DNA from: Chimonanthus salicifolius
Taxonomy: Eukaryota; Streptophyta; Magnoliopsida; Laurales; Calycanthaceae
Length of the DNA stretch: 64,000 nucleotides
Direction of reading: 5' to 3'
Assembly: GCA_013350335.1 (NCBI GenBank)
Contig: CM023539.1
Coordinates: forward strand, 25,971,043 to 26,035,042
A program made the translations under genes and the position numbers. Positions 10,883 through 23,400 of this stretch are shown piece after piece (position 1 is the first letter of the stretch; each line of letters opens with the position of its first letter). The notes beneath the pieces were generated by a model that was not told the origin of the DNA, did no database searches, and saw nothing but the letters and a program-made list of their open reading frames with translations.

Positions 10883-13800
10883 CTAACTTGTGCTACGGGT
10901 ATTCTCTTCAATGAGTGGTTGGTATGGAATATTTGCTTGGGTATCTGCATCTCCAGTAGCCGTTTCAGCGGCAGAACTTGGCTCACTGTTACAAAAATTC
11001 ACCACCAATTTACTATAAGTTGATGCAGTTAGACGGCAATTGTTTGCCTAGCTGATATTATACCAAAACTTTGTTGCAAATATAATTTAAACAATTCAAC
11101 GTAAGTAATGAAACATAAAATTAAACATTCATGGGAAGAAGACACAATTTTTGCGTAGTTCAGTTGAGGCCTACGTCCATAGACAACAATCGGGTAAGTT
11201 TCACTAAATCAAATTGGAAATACAAATTACATTTTTTTCAAACTCTCTTTCAAAACAAATTCGCCTCGCTCTAGATTACAAAACAAATTCTCAGTCCCAA
11301 ATTCTCCTCTATGATTTTCTCTCAAACGTAAACCTACACAATGCACAGTCGACCCTCAGAGAGGGGCCTTCGCCCAAGAGCCTGCATTTCTATTTTTTCC
11401 TTTTAGAAACAAAAAACTACACCAAACGATGAAAAAAAAAAGAGAAGAAAATCTCTAAATAAGGAAATTTCCAAAGTAAATTTTGAAAAATCAAGGGATG
11501 CAATGTGTTCGGGTCTTCTCAAATCGAACCAACATTCCAACAAACATTAAATTGGTGAGATCTAATTCCAGAATACTGCTAAAAGTTGAATGTCAGCAGC
11601 TCAATAAATCAATGAGGACAAGACTCGACTAAACCTTTGTGTCGATTTTTAATGGGTCATGCCAATTAGACATGTCAATTCAGCAGTTCCAATCTGATCA
11701 ACAGGTGCAATAGGTGAATACTTATTTTACTCCATGGTTAATCACTTAATCTCACATATCTGACTCAAGAATATTGGCTCAAAGGCCCTTCTCATTATAC
11801 AATGTTTATATAGATGTACAAAGCTAAGTATAGAAACCCTCAATCAAGGAACTTGACAAAGATAGAATGAGATAAACATGGTAGGTCAACCCTGCCCTCT
11901 AATACTCCCCTGAAAACTCGACTAAGTGTTGAGAAGCGCTGCTACGGTAATCCCTTGGTGAAGATATCAGCGAGTTGATCCTCAGAGGAGACAAATTGAA
12001 TCTGATGAGAGCCAACGGTGACACGTTCACGGAGGAAATGATAATCAAGCTCAATGTGTTTAGTCCGAGCATGAAACATAGGATTAGCGGTCATATATGT
12101 TACACTGAGATTATCACAAAAAAGTACAGTCGGAGAACAGAGAGGAAAACCAAGCTCTCGTAAAAGATTTTGAATCGAGACAGTATCCGCACAAGTATTG
12201 GCAAGGGCCCTATATTCAGCTTCGGCACTGGACTGAGAGATTGTGGGTTGCTTCTTGGCACACCAAGAAATTAAATTGGGACCCAAAAAGATACAAAAAC
12301 TGGTAGTAGACCATCTACTATCAGGACAACCAGCCCAATCAGCATCAGAGTACGCAATCAAGCGGAATGGATGTGTCGCACGCATGAGATGTAGCCCACG
12401 ACCAAGGGAACCTTTGAGATAACGGAGAATGCGCTTAACAGCATCAAAATGAGACGTGCGAGGCTGCCTCATGAACCGAGAGACAATATGCACTGCATAA
12501 GCAATATCGCGTCTGGTGAGTGTGAGATAGAGAAGAGCACTAACAATTTGACGTTACGCAGAGGGGTCCGACAGTAGATCACCAGTGGTAGAAGATAACC
12601 GAGTCCTGGCAGCAATGGGCGTGGAGCAAGGCTTGCAGTCAAGCATTGGACTGCGACGAAGAAGATCAACGGATATTTGGTTTGAGACAAATGTAACCCT
12701 GTAGAATTCTTAGTCACATCAAGGCCCAAAAAGTAGTGAATAGCGCAAAGATCCTTGATTTCAAACTCTGTTCCCAGACGTCGAGTGAAAGACTGAAGAA
12801 GCGACGAAGAATTGCCGGTCAATACAATGTCATCAACATAAACAAGAAGAATCATAACACCGTTTCCATGTCGATACGTGAACATAGAGTTATCAACTTT
12901 ACTTTGAACAAAACCATGAGAGAGAATGAAGGAGTTGAATCGCTGAAACCACGCCCTAGAGGCTTGTTTCAAACCATAAATGGCTTTATGTAATTTGCAA
13001 ACATGATGAGGACGACGAGGATCAATAAAGCCAGGACGTTGAGTCATATAAACCTCTTCTGTAAGATGGCCATGAAGAAAAGCATTCTTAACATCCAGTT
13101 GGTGAATGGGCCAAGCAGAAGTAACAACAAGACTGAGAACAGTGCAAATAGTAGTGGGCTTGACAACAGGACTAAAAGTCTCATCATAATCGATACATTT
13201 TTGCTGATGAAAGCCCTTAGCAACAAGTCGGGCTTTGTAACGTTCAATGCTGAACAGCGTTTGATTTTGAAAACCCACTTACAACCGACATGGTTGAAAT
13301 TCTGTGGCGGTGGTACGAGAGACCAAGTACGTTACCGGAGAAGAGCATTGAATTCATCATTCATGGCCTGACGCCATTCCGCAGAACGAACAGCTTGAGT
13401 GTAGCTAGTGGGCTCAAGGTCAGAGGTAGTAAGGACCATAGAAGCAAGTGCGTGAGGGAGTGGATGACAAGTAGAAAAATGAGCCCGCTTTTTGGGCTTG
13501 GTGATGTCGTCTTTAGCTCGAGTCACCATAGGATGAACATTATCAGACAGGGGTGGAGCAGGAGCTAAAGAGGAGATGTCAGCAGAAGGCGATGCTAGTC
13601 CTGAGAGTGAAGGCGGTGTTGTGGCAGGTGGTGAAGCAGGTGGCACCAGAGGAGAGGGTGATGCTGTTGTCGGAGAGGCAGGAAGGAGAGAAGGTTCCTG
13701 TGACATTGTGATAACAGGAATGAAGACCATATCAGAAGAGGTAGATGTTATATGTCGCACGGAAGCGGTGGCATAGGGAAAGACAGCTTCATTGAATAGC

Positions 13801-16800
13801 ACATGCCGAGAGATATAGACTCCGCCTGTAGAAGGGTGCAGACACCTGAAGCCCTTGTGATGATCACTGTAACCATGAAACACATACTCAACCGATCGAG
13901 GTTGGAGTTTGTTAGTAGTATAATCGCCCCAGTAAGGGTAACAAGTACATCCAAAGGTGCGAAGTGTGAGATAATCAGGTCTGGTGCCATAAAGCTTCTG
14001 GTAGGGTGAGGACCATTGAAGATGTGGTGTCGGCAGTCGATTGACTAGATAGACTGCAGTAAATAGTACCTCAACCCAAAGGTGATGAGGGAGATGAGAG
14101 GCAAGAAGCAGGGTGCGGCCCATTTCTGAGAGATGGCGGTGTTTGCGTTTAGCAAAACTGTTTTGTTGAGAAGTGTGTAGACAGGATAGACGGTGATGAT
14201 CCCCTTTTGGGTACACAGGTTGTGAAAGGAGCGATTATCATACTCCTTACCACCATCACTTTGAAAATATTTAATGGTAGTAGAAAAATAATTTTCAACA
14301 AACACAAGAAAGTGATGAAAATGAGTATAAACTTCCGATTTATGGCGCATCGGAAAAATCCAAGAAATACGCGGGTAATCATCTGTGAATAAGACATAAT
14401 AGTGAAAGCCATAAACTAATAAAACTGGAGACATCCAAACATCTGAATGAATTAAATAAAATGGTTTAGGAGTACAATGCGTACAAATGGAAAAAGGCAG
14501 TCGCGTACACTTGCACAAAGCACAATCACTATAAAAAGGTGAACGAGGAAACGTAAAAGAAGATCCTAAACATTTATTGGTGGCTAAAACTTGAAGCACT
14601 TTATTAGAGGGATGTCCGAGACGTTGGTGCCAAAGTGACAAAGGAGAACAGGATGCCGCTAAAGCATGAGTGGTGCGAGTAGTGGGCTTGATAGGATAAA
14701 GGCCGGCTTCATATTGGCCCTGAAACAAAGGAGCACCAGTATGTAAGTCACGAATAACAAAACCCCAAGGGAAGAAAGTAAAACTAACAAAGTTATCTTT
14801 TGTGAATTGAGCGACAAATAACAAGTTTTTGTGCATGTGGGGACATGGAGAACATTGGAAAGATAAAATGTAGATGAGTCTGAGGAAAGAGACAAAGTAC
14901 CAGTGTGCGCAATGGCAAGGGAGTCACCGTTACCCAAAAGAACTTGATAAATACCACTGTAGTCAACCCGAGAGAGGAGTGGATGGGCATCACCTGTCAT
15001 ATGATTGGTAGCACCGATATCAGGGTACCAATTGTGATCAGCTAGGAGGAGCAATTTGTAGGCCGGCAAAGGTAGAAGGAAGATCAGCCTCGAACAGAGG
15101 CTCTTGACGGTAGTGCTGATAGCAATTGGAAGCACTATATCCATACTTGGAGCAGATCTGACACTGTAGAGCAGAAGACGGAGGATGTCCAAGAATGCTG
15201 GAAGAGTTTGATAAACGTCCTAGACCACGATTTCCACAACCTCCTTTACCATTGTCAGGGCGACCCGAAGACAGCGACCACCTCGAGCATATGAACCGCG
15301 TCCGCGGGATGAGAGAAGAGCAATGTGAGGCACGCCTCCAGAACTATCAGATGGGGTACTCTGTCCCAAATGTGTGAGTTGGGACTCAAATAATAAGAGT
15401 CGAGCGCGGAGATCTTGGAATGCCGGTAGTGGAGGAGAGAGGATGGTCGTAGTGTAAAACATGGAATAGTCGGGGCCAAGACCACGTAGAACTGATGTAA
15501 CGAGATCATCAGTGGAGACCGGCTGATTGATAGCAGCAAGAGATTTGGCATGTTGTAAATATTCAGAAACAGTCTTTGTACCTTTGGAGAGAGAGAGTAC
15601 TTGAATACGCAAATGATTGGCATTAGCAAAAGAATGCTGTGAAAAATTGCGTTGCAGACATGTCCAAATCTCATGAGAGGTAGAGAGGCCAACGACTTGC
15701 GCAAGCACAGTTTCAGAGAGGGTTGCAATAAGAATGCCAGCGAGGTTCTGATCCAATGAAATCCTGACGGTGTAGGCAGGGTTTGGAGTAGATTTTGATG
15801 GGTCATCAGTGGAAAGATATGGAGGGGGTCAAGGGTTGGTGCCATCAATGTAAGGCCATTAATGTTGGCCAATCAAGAAGGGTTTGATTTGGGTATGCCA
15901 AAGAAGGTAGTTTGTCTCCGTTAATTTGATAGAGATAAGATAGGAAAAGTTGGGAATGGTGATGGTCGGGGCAGAGGATGGAGAAGAGGCCATCAGTAAA
16001 AGAGATGTTGTTTGGCTGTCCAGATAGGAGCCCTGTACCTTTTTCTTTCTTACTTTTTTTCTTCTTTTTTTTTTTTAGCTGAGAATGTTGTAGAGAAAAC
16101 TGCCCAGATCTAAACAAGTAAGGTGACGGGGGCTGCGACAGTGGGTGAAAAACTGCTGGAAAGCAGTGAACGAGAGTCCCACAGTAGACCGGTTCCCGCT
16201 GTGTACACCGTCGGTCGATGGAGCAGAGAGTGGAGACTTGTTGCCGCTGGCGAGTAGGAGAACCGAGAGAGTGGAGACGAGGGCAACAGATCTGGGATGC
16301 CCAAATGTCCAGATCTGAGAGGAGTCGGGTCGTGCAGAAGGGCCGACGATGTAGATCTAGCGTAGAGCAGATGGGGATCACCCCTGGATGTGTAGGACAG
16401 ACGATCAGATCTGATGATGGCGAGAAGGATCTACTGGATCGTGCAGAGTGGAGCAGCAAAAGGGAAGCAAAAGGGGTCCAGCGAACAGCAGCAAGAAAGG
16501 TGCAGATCTGAGGCGATCTGAGGAGTCGGGTCGGGCAGGAAGGGCCGACGAGGCATATCTAGAGCAGAGCAGATGGAAATCACCCCCAAATCCCGTGAAC
16601 AACAACAAGAAAAGGGTAGATCTGAGGCGATCTGAGGCGAAGAAGTTAAAAAAAAAAAAAAGGAAAGAAGTCGGAATAGAGAACGGCGCCAATCAAACGG
16701 AAGAGATCCGCTGCAAAGAAAGAGAAGAGTGCACCGTGTGTATGGCGACTGGAGATGCAAGAGGGAGTGCCGCCGGTAGCCAATGTAAAAGGTTGGGAAG

Positions 16801-17390
16801 GTGACGGGAGGGATAAAAAAAAAAGGTTAGAGATTTAGATAACCGAGGTTAGGCTCTGTACCGTGAAAAATATTGGCTAAAAGGCCCTTCTCATTATACA
16901 ATGTTTATATAGATGTACAAGGCTAAGTATAGAAATCCTCAATCAGAGAACTTGACAAAGATAGAATGAGCTAAACACTATAGGTGCAATCTTGCCCTCT
17001 AATACTGACCATTTGTCACTCCTAGGTACATACATGTTAACATATATTGTAGATTTTCCAGATTTACTCTGGCTTGATTGGCAATCACCGAATTATAATT
17101 GTACAGCTTTCATTATTTGTTGCTTGATTTTTTCATTCATTGATTGTATTTGATTTATTTTTCCTTTATAAATAAAATATTCTCCGCTCTTCCATTGATT
17201 TAGGAAGACACCAAATCTTGTATCTTAATTTTCACATGGTATTCGAGCCAGGTTCAAACTAAAATCATCGACGATAGTTAAAAAATAGTAGGAGCTATTT
17301 AAAGAACGTTGAGAAAAGGAACCCCATATATCACAATGAGTCAAAGCAAAAGGTTAGATAGTGGTGATAGAGCTATAGAAGAGGAAGCCA

Positions 17391-17430
<40 letters not shown>

Positions 17431-20400
17431 TGTTTGAGCTAGCGACAAGTGAAGGTTTACTCAAAAACTGGGGGCGAAGAGATCCTAGCCGCAAAAAAAG
17501 AACGATGAACGCATTTTCTATGTCTGAAGAGCACCAAAAGAAGACTAAAGTGGTCCTGTGGGATCACCTGAAATTGTGATTATGGGAACCACCAAATGGA
17601 GTGAGAACAGTAGTCCTACAAGAGTATCTGAAACTGCAGTCTCCACACTGGAGGGATCCCATGGAAAAAGAAATTGCTTCTCTTGAGAAAAATAACACTT
17701 GGAGCCCCATTGATCTTCCTGCCGACAAGAAATCCATTGGCTGCAAATGGGTGCACAAGATTAAGTATCGGTCAGATGGTTCTCTTGAGCGTTATAAGGC
17801 TCGCCTAGTCGCCAAGGACTTCACTCAGGTTGAAGGCCTGGATTACCATGATATATTTGCTCCCGTAGCTAAACTGGTCACTTTCCGTGAATTACTCTCC
17901 GTTGCATATGTTAAGCGTTGTTATTTTCATTAGCTTGATGTCCACAATGCCTTTCTACAAAGATCTCGATGAAGAGGTCTATATGTCTCTTCCACCTGGT
18001 TTTGTACGATAGGGGGAGCAACGGGTTTGCAAAATGAACAAATCCATCTATGGGTTGAAGCAGGCTTCACGTCAATGGCTTGCAAAATTTTCTATCACTC
18101 TTCAATCAAGCTAGAGTAAATCTAGACAATCTACCATATTTGTTAACCGTACATTTAATTATTCGGACGGATTATCCAAAATTCAACTATAACAATTGTA
18201 TCTATAGCATAATGTATATTAAAAGAAAAGAAAGAGGATCTCTTTAGAAAATGGTAAAGGGAATGACATTAAAAAAAAAATGGTCTGAAAACTTATTTAA
18301 CTGTAGATTGATCACACTAGGCTACTAAGTGCATCCTCCACTATCTCAAAGGTTTCCTTGATCGTAGTCTGCATATCATGCGTACGATACAACCCTCAAG
18401 ACTGATTGCTTACTCTAATGCTGATTGAGTTGCTTGCCCTGATAGTTGTCGCTCCACTACTGGTTGTTGTATCTTCCTCGGTCTCAATTTAATTTCATGA
18501 TATGCATAGAAACAATCAACGGTTTCTCGGTCTAGTGCCGAAGTTGAATATCGGGCTATTGCATACACTGGTGTAGACATTGTCTAGCTACAGAATCTTT
18601 TACGAGATCTTGATTTTCCTCACTTCTCCGACACTTCTCTGTGATAACCTAAGTGAAACATACATGGCCGCCAATCCTGTATTCCATGCTCGAACTAAAC
18701 ATATTGAGCTTGATTATCATTTTATACACGAACGTGTCACTGTAGGATCTCATCAGATTTAGTTCATGTCTTTCCTGAATCAACTTGCTGATATCTTCAC
18801 CAATGATCTATCGAAGCCACACTTCTTAGCATTTAGTTCCAAACTCTTCGTCTTTCCACTAACGAGTTTGCAGGGGAGTATTAAAAAAAATTCTTCACCC
18901 GATTGACTTTCCATAATTGTGAATTTCATTAGTTGTCAACTTCTCTAATCACGGGATAGTAAATTGATTTATTGATCAATTCTTTCCTCATTTGAGAAAC
19001 CTATAATTTTTATATATATGGATTTTAATAACAGACTTTAAGCCATTTTCCCAAATTTCTACAATTCTCAATGTTAAAGCGAGGGGGGAGGGGGGAGGGG
19101 GGGAAAACAACCCCTTTGACAATGTTGGTGGTCTCATCTAAAATGAACAATCAAATATGGCCCATTCACAAGTTTCAATTCATTGGTCAAGATCAGAAAA
19201 CTAGAAATGATGGATATAGTCAACTTAGAAAATTCGTATCCAATGGGAAGTGGGCATTTTAACCCATTGTTACCCTAGCACATCTTTCGAGACAATGGGT
19301 ACACTTGAGTTGGGTGCTCTCATATTATTGCCATTGAAGATGTAGGCCAGCAAAATGTTTGAAATGGATTTAATATATATTGACGTAAATCCTGAAAAGG
19401 AGGAAAAATTGGGATGAATAATTAAAGACGAAAAAGTAATTTCTAAAGTGGAATCATCTTTTTCAACGTAGAGGTATAGAGTCAGTTGACTAGTAACTGG
19501 TTCACATGGTTCACAAAGGTGATGAAGGTTAGCATCAATTTTAACGTCTACCTAGATCTTTAATGTGAAAAAATAGCAAATTAGGATCCGGCTCAAATTG
19601 CAATGTGCTTGAGAAAACTCAAACCGTGGAGTTGTCTGGAAAGTCTAGAAGTTCGTTTGGTATTCTTTCCTTCCAATCCCCAAATAGAGTTTCACTCCAG
19701 TTCTGGGCAAACGGAAACTTAATTGAAAAATTAGAACCTTATCTAAATTTTCGTCTAAAAAAAATAAAAAAGGCCCAAATCTCACAAGGAAATCGTCACC
19801 TTGCAAAATTCACCAATGAACTAAATTTCCAAGGAAACCAGAATCGGCTTTTTCTGCTGGGAATTAATTTGTGTGCAAACTAATAAAAACAATAATCAGA
19901 TCTATAGAATTCTGTTATGCAGAATTCAATTGGAAAAAAATCAAGTTTACTTAAAATTAAACAATCAGAACGTGGTCTGAATTAAATCAATTGGCAGAAT
20001 TATGTTTATGTAATTTTAATGAATTGATATGTGTTGAAGTGAGTTTCAGATCTGAAATATGATATCTTTTTTTCCTTAGAGAGTTTTTCATATGCATGTG
20101 GTGAAGGTCGACACCACTTAGTGAATAAAGAGATGAAAAAAAAAAACTGCTTTCATGAATTAGTAGCATCTCAAACATCAGCTAAAGTGGATGATCAAAG
20201 AATTAGATTTTAAAGTTAAAAAATCAATGTTGGAAAACAATCTCAATTTTAATGCAATAGTGAGAATAGCTGAAATCGCAATTGAGTTAGGAGTATGCCA
20301 AGTGCGCTACATATAATGAATCTAAAAGACGAAGATGAGTGAGAAAAAGGACTTGTGTGGATTTCATCATAAAGTACTTCACATATTGTAAACCATTCAT

Positions 20401-23400
20401 TATGAGCATAAATAATTTTCAAAAGATAGTTGACCTTTAGTCAGCATGATCAAGACCTTTTTAGAAATTCTATGAAAAAATTTAGAATATTTTTTAAAAA
20501 AAATTATATATTCAAAAGATAAAAATCTTTATAAAGGAAGCAGTGGTACATACGTTAACGAATAGATGATTAGCCCAAGAGCAACGATTGCAAAAGAAAG
20601 ATAGTACAACCAATCTACCTGTGTCACCAAAACGGTTAGAATGTAATGACATGTAAGTGCCACTTAAGTCTGACTTAGATCAAACAGAAAAATGATACCT
20701 GTTGATGGTAAAAGAAGATACGAATTATAACTGCCCACATATCGGAAGTGAGAAGTGAGAGGTTAAACAATGCAGCTCCACTCATCTGTATGCATGCCAA
20801 TAAGAGTTTCAATTCAGAAAGTTACTGTCTTAAGCCAATGAAAATATAAAATCAGGTCCAACTTGACAATTAAAGCTTAGCCAAGCATAATTGACTCAAA
20901 TCTGAATTCAAGTTGAGAAGATTTTTGTTTTATATTATCTTGGGCTACCATATATAAGGATAGTGGTAAACATTGTTAATTCGAAGGTGATAATGTCTTT
21001 GTTTCCTTCCATCAAATAAATTGCGATAGTGTTCAACTATCAAAATTGAAAAAGCTTTCAATTGCATCAACTGGGAAAAGGGTTCTGACAGTCATCTCCT
21101 TGTATCTCCAAGTGATGCGAGGCCAGATACTGAAGAGGAGGATATTAGGATTCGGTCAATTGACCCTTTAGGCACCTTTGATTTGAGGGAATTGCATAGA
21201 GGATCATTACCCCGCCACAATTGTCCTTAATTTGAAAAAGTAAATCTCTGCCTAAGGTCCAGGCATTTTATTGGTGTTTGTTGACCGGGAATGATACAGG
21301 CATATGCACAAAAATATGAACCTTATCATCCTTGAATTTTGTAAAAATTTGGATAGGTCAAAATGATCTAATTTTAGAAAGGCATTTGACCAAAAGTTGT
21401 TATTTTAGTATCCTAAATTTATGAACTTGGGGTCCAAACCCTTTTCCACTAATGGGGCTTGGAACTATTTACCTATGAGGCCCATGTTGTAGCAAAAAGG
21501 TTCATATCCAACATTTCTATAACCCAATGGGGTTGGAGAGATGGGTAACAACGCTCCTCTGAAAGTGGAAGGCATGGTTGTTAAAATCTTACGATACACG
21601 ATTCGTATCTTACGATTCATACGATATGATAAGAGGAACGATTCGTATCTATCACCAAATCTTACGATTCATATAAATAATAGAATTATGGGGTTATTAG
21701 GAGTGTGAAAGCATGAACATTTTGTTATAATGGTTTTTAAGCTTGAGTTGATGACCATTTAAGACCTTTCGATTTTTTGAGGGTTTTTTTAGTTCATTAT
21801 TGACTTTTCACAGTATAATTGGATTATATACTGGTATTGTACTTTTGGGAGTTAGAACATTGAAATTTGAGCTCAAATGAACTAATTATATAGAATTCAC
21901 TTAATACTAAAAGAAAGTTGGAGAATTGCTCATGTTATTACATTTTAGATATATTTTACGTTATTTCATATATTATATATTTTTTAGGGAAAATACTTAT
22001 GAATCTTACGATTCTACGATTTACGATACACGATTTGCGATTCAAGATGTATTAACGATTTACGATACGATTCGATTTTCACAACATTGGTGGAAGGTCT
22101 TGAGTTCAATTCCCACTCTCTCAAAGGGCCACTCCCGTAGTTTTATCCGGTATGTGTGGATAGGGAGGTTTGCATGCCACAAGGATGAGTCAGGTGCTCT
22201 AAGAGGACTGGATACCTTGCTCTTAAAAGAAATCCAATATTGTAGCAATTCCTTACTCTCCAAGAGATAGACCGAGTCAAAAGAGAAGTAGTGTTAGGTG
22301 TGGCTCAAATCCAAGGCGGGCCATGCTTGATTTAACCAACTCCAGTAGTGGGGAGCCATGTACAGCTTGGATTGCAACTTGTCTCACGGATAGAGAGTTG
22401 TATGCATGGGAGGAGGATCACATGAGATAGAGTCGTGTTGTATGGTCTTTTATTCACAGCAGGACTAATGGGATCCCCAATATCAGTGGGACTGTATGAC
22501 CGACCGTATATGTATTTAAAGGAACTTGCAGCACACGAACAGTAGCATCGAATCAAAGAGGGCATCGAGAGACGGACAACGAAGACGGCCTTTTGGCTGT
22601 GGGCCTTTATAGCCGTGTGCATGGAGGCACACCTATGCTAGAGGTGTACATGGGTGTGTGTTTGCATGGTGTCTCAAAGGAAGCCTTCGAGTGGTAAGAG
22701 AGAGAGATGGGTGTACATGGGACTCGGGTGTTGGGTTTGAGAGTTAAACTCATGGAGTCGTGTTATTGTATTTGTTCTCTTTTCTCTTATGTAGTGAAGT
22801 TATTTGTCGCTCCGTGCACGTAGGTCAGAGGTTGGCCGAACCACGTAAAAGATTGGTGTCCCGTGGTGCTTGATTATTGTGTGCTGTCTTGTGTATTCCT
22901 GTTGGTTTATTTCCGCATCGGGGATTAAATCCAACAAGTGGTATCAGTAGCTGAGGTTGAGATCCGGGATTAAAGGGTGAACGGAATACAGCACCAAGAA
23001 TTGCATATTCCGCCAGCAGAGGTGGAGCGATCGGGCAGGTCGGTGCAGTGCAGTCTCAACAAAGGGAAAACATTGGGCTGCCAAAGCTGTGGAGGCGTGA
23101 ACACTAGAGACTAACAGAGGGCTGTCTAGCGTCTGATGTACACAGAAAAGATCTGCTCTGCAGATCTGTATACCAGTACAGAGTGCAGCCATGCGTGCAG
23201 ACTGAACAGAGAAGGGGCAGCCAGTCAGATCGGTGCAAGACAAACTGAAGGGGTTTTTTCTACTCGGTCTGGCATACTAGTAGGTGGCTGATAGATCTAT
23301 GCAAAAGGAGAAGTTCTATCTCAGTTAATTTACCGAGCAGATAGCAGAGGCTTCGAAAGGGACTGCTTGCGGCAACCAGCAGATCAAGGAGGCAGGAGAC

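Larger units (their letters stand above)
11765..17004 (-). mobile_element. Complete but mutated Ty1/copia retrotransposon in intron 10
   Basis: Two 140/141-bp LTRs (11765-11904 and 16864-17004) enclose gag, protease, integrase, reverse transcriptase and RNase H in copia order on the minus strand. CTGAC flanks both ends (11760-11764 and 17005-17009). The 3' LTR is preceded by a CAGGGGAG purine tract. The 5' LTR is followed by GGTACAGAGCC, a degenerate iMet primer-binding site. A long leader of about 870 bases before gag contains internal repeats. Coding frames are interrupted (see sub-entries), so it is not autonomous. It is inserted in the same orientation as the host gene's transcription. 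Confidence 0.92.

Noticed and set aside
10732..10986. 84-codon minus-strand protein
   Set aside because: It overlaps the last transporter exon in the wrong frame. The correct frame continues from exon 10 and ends at the TAG at 10885-10883.
13003..13776. Plus-strand frames over the copia element
   Set aside because: They are antisense shadows of the reverse transcriptase and integrase.
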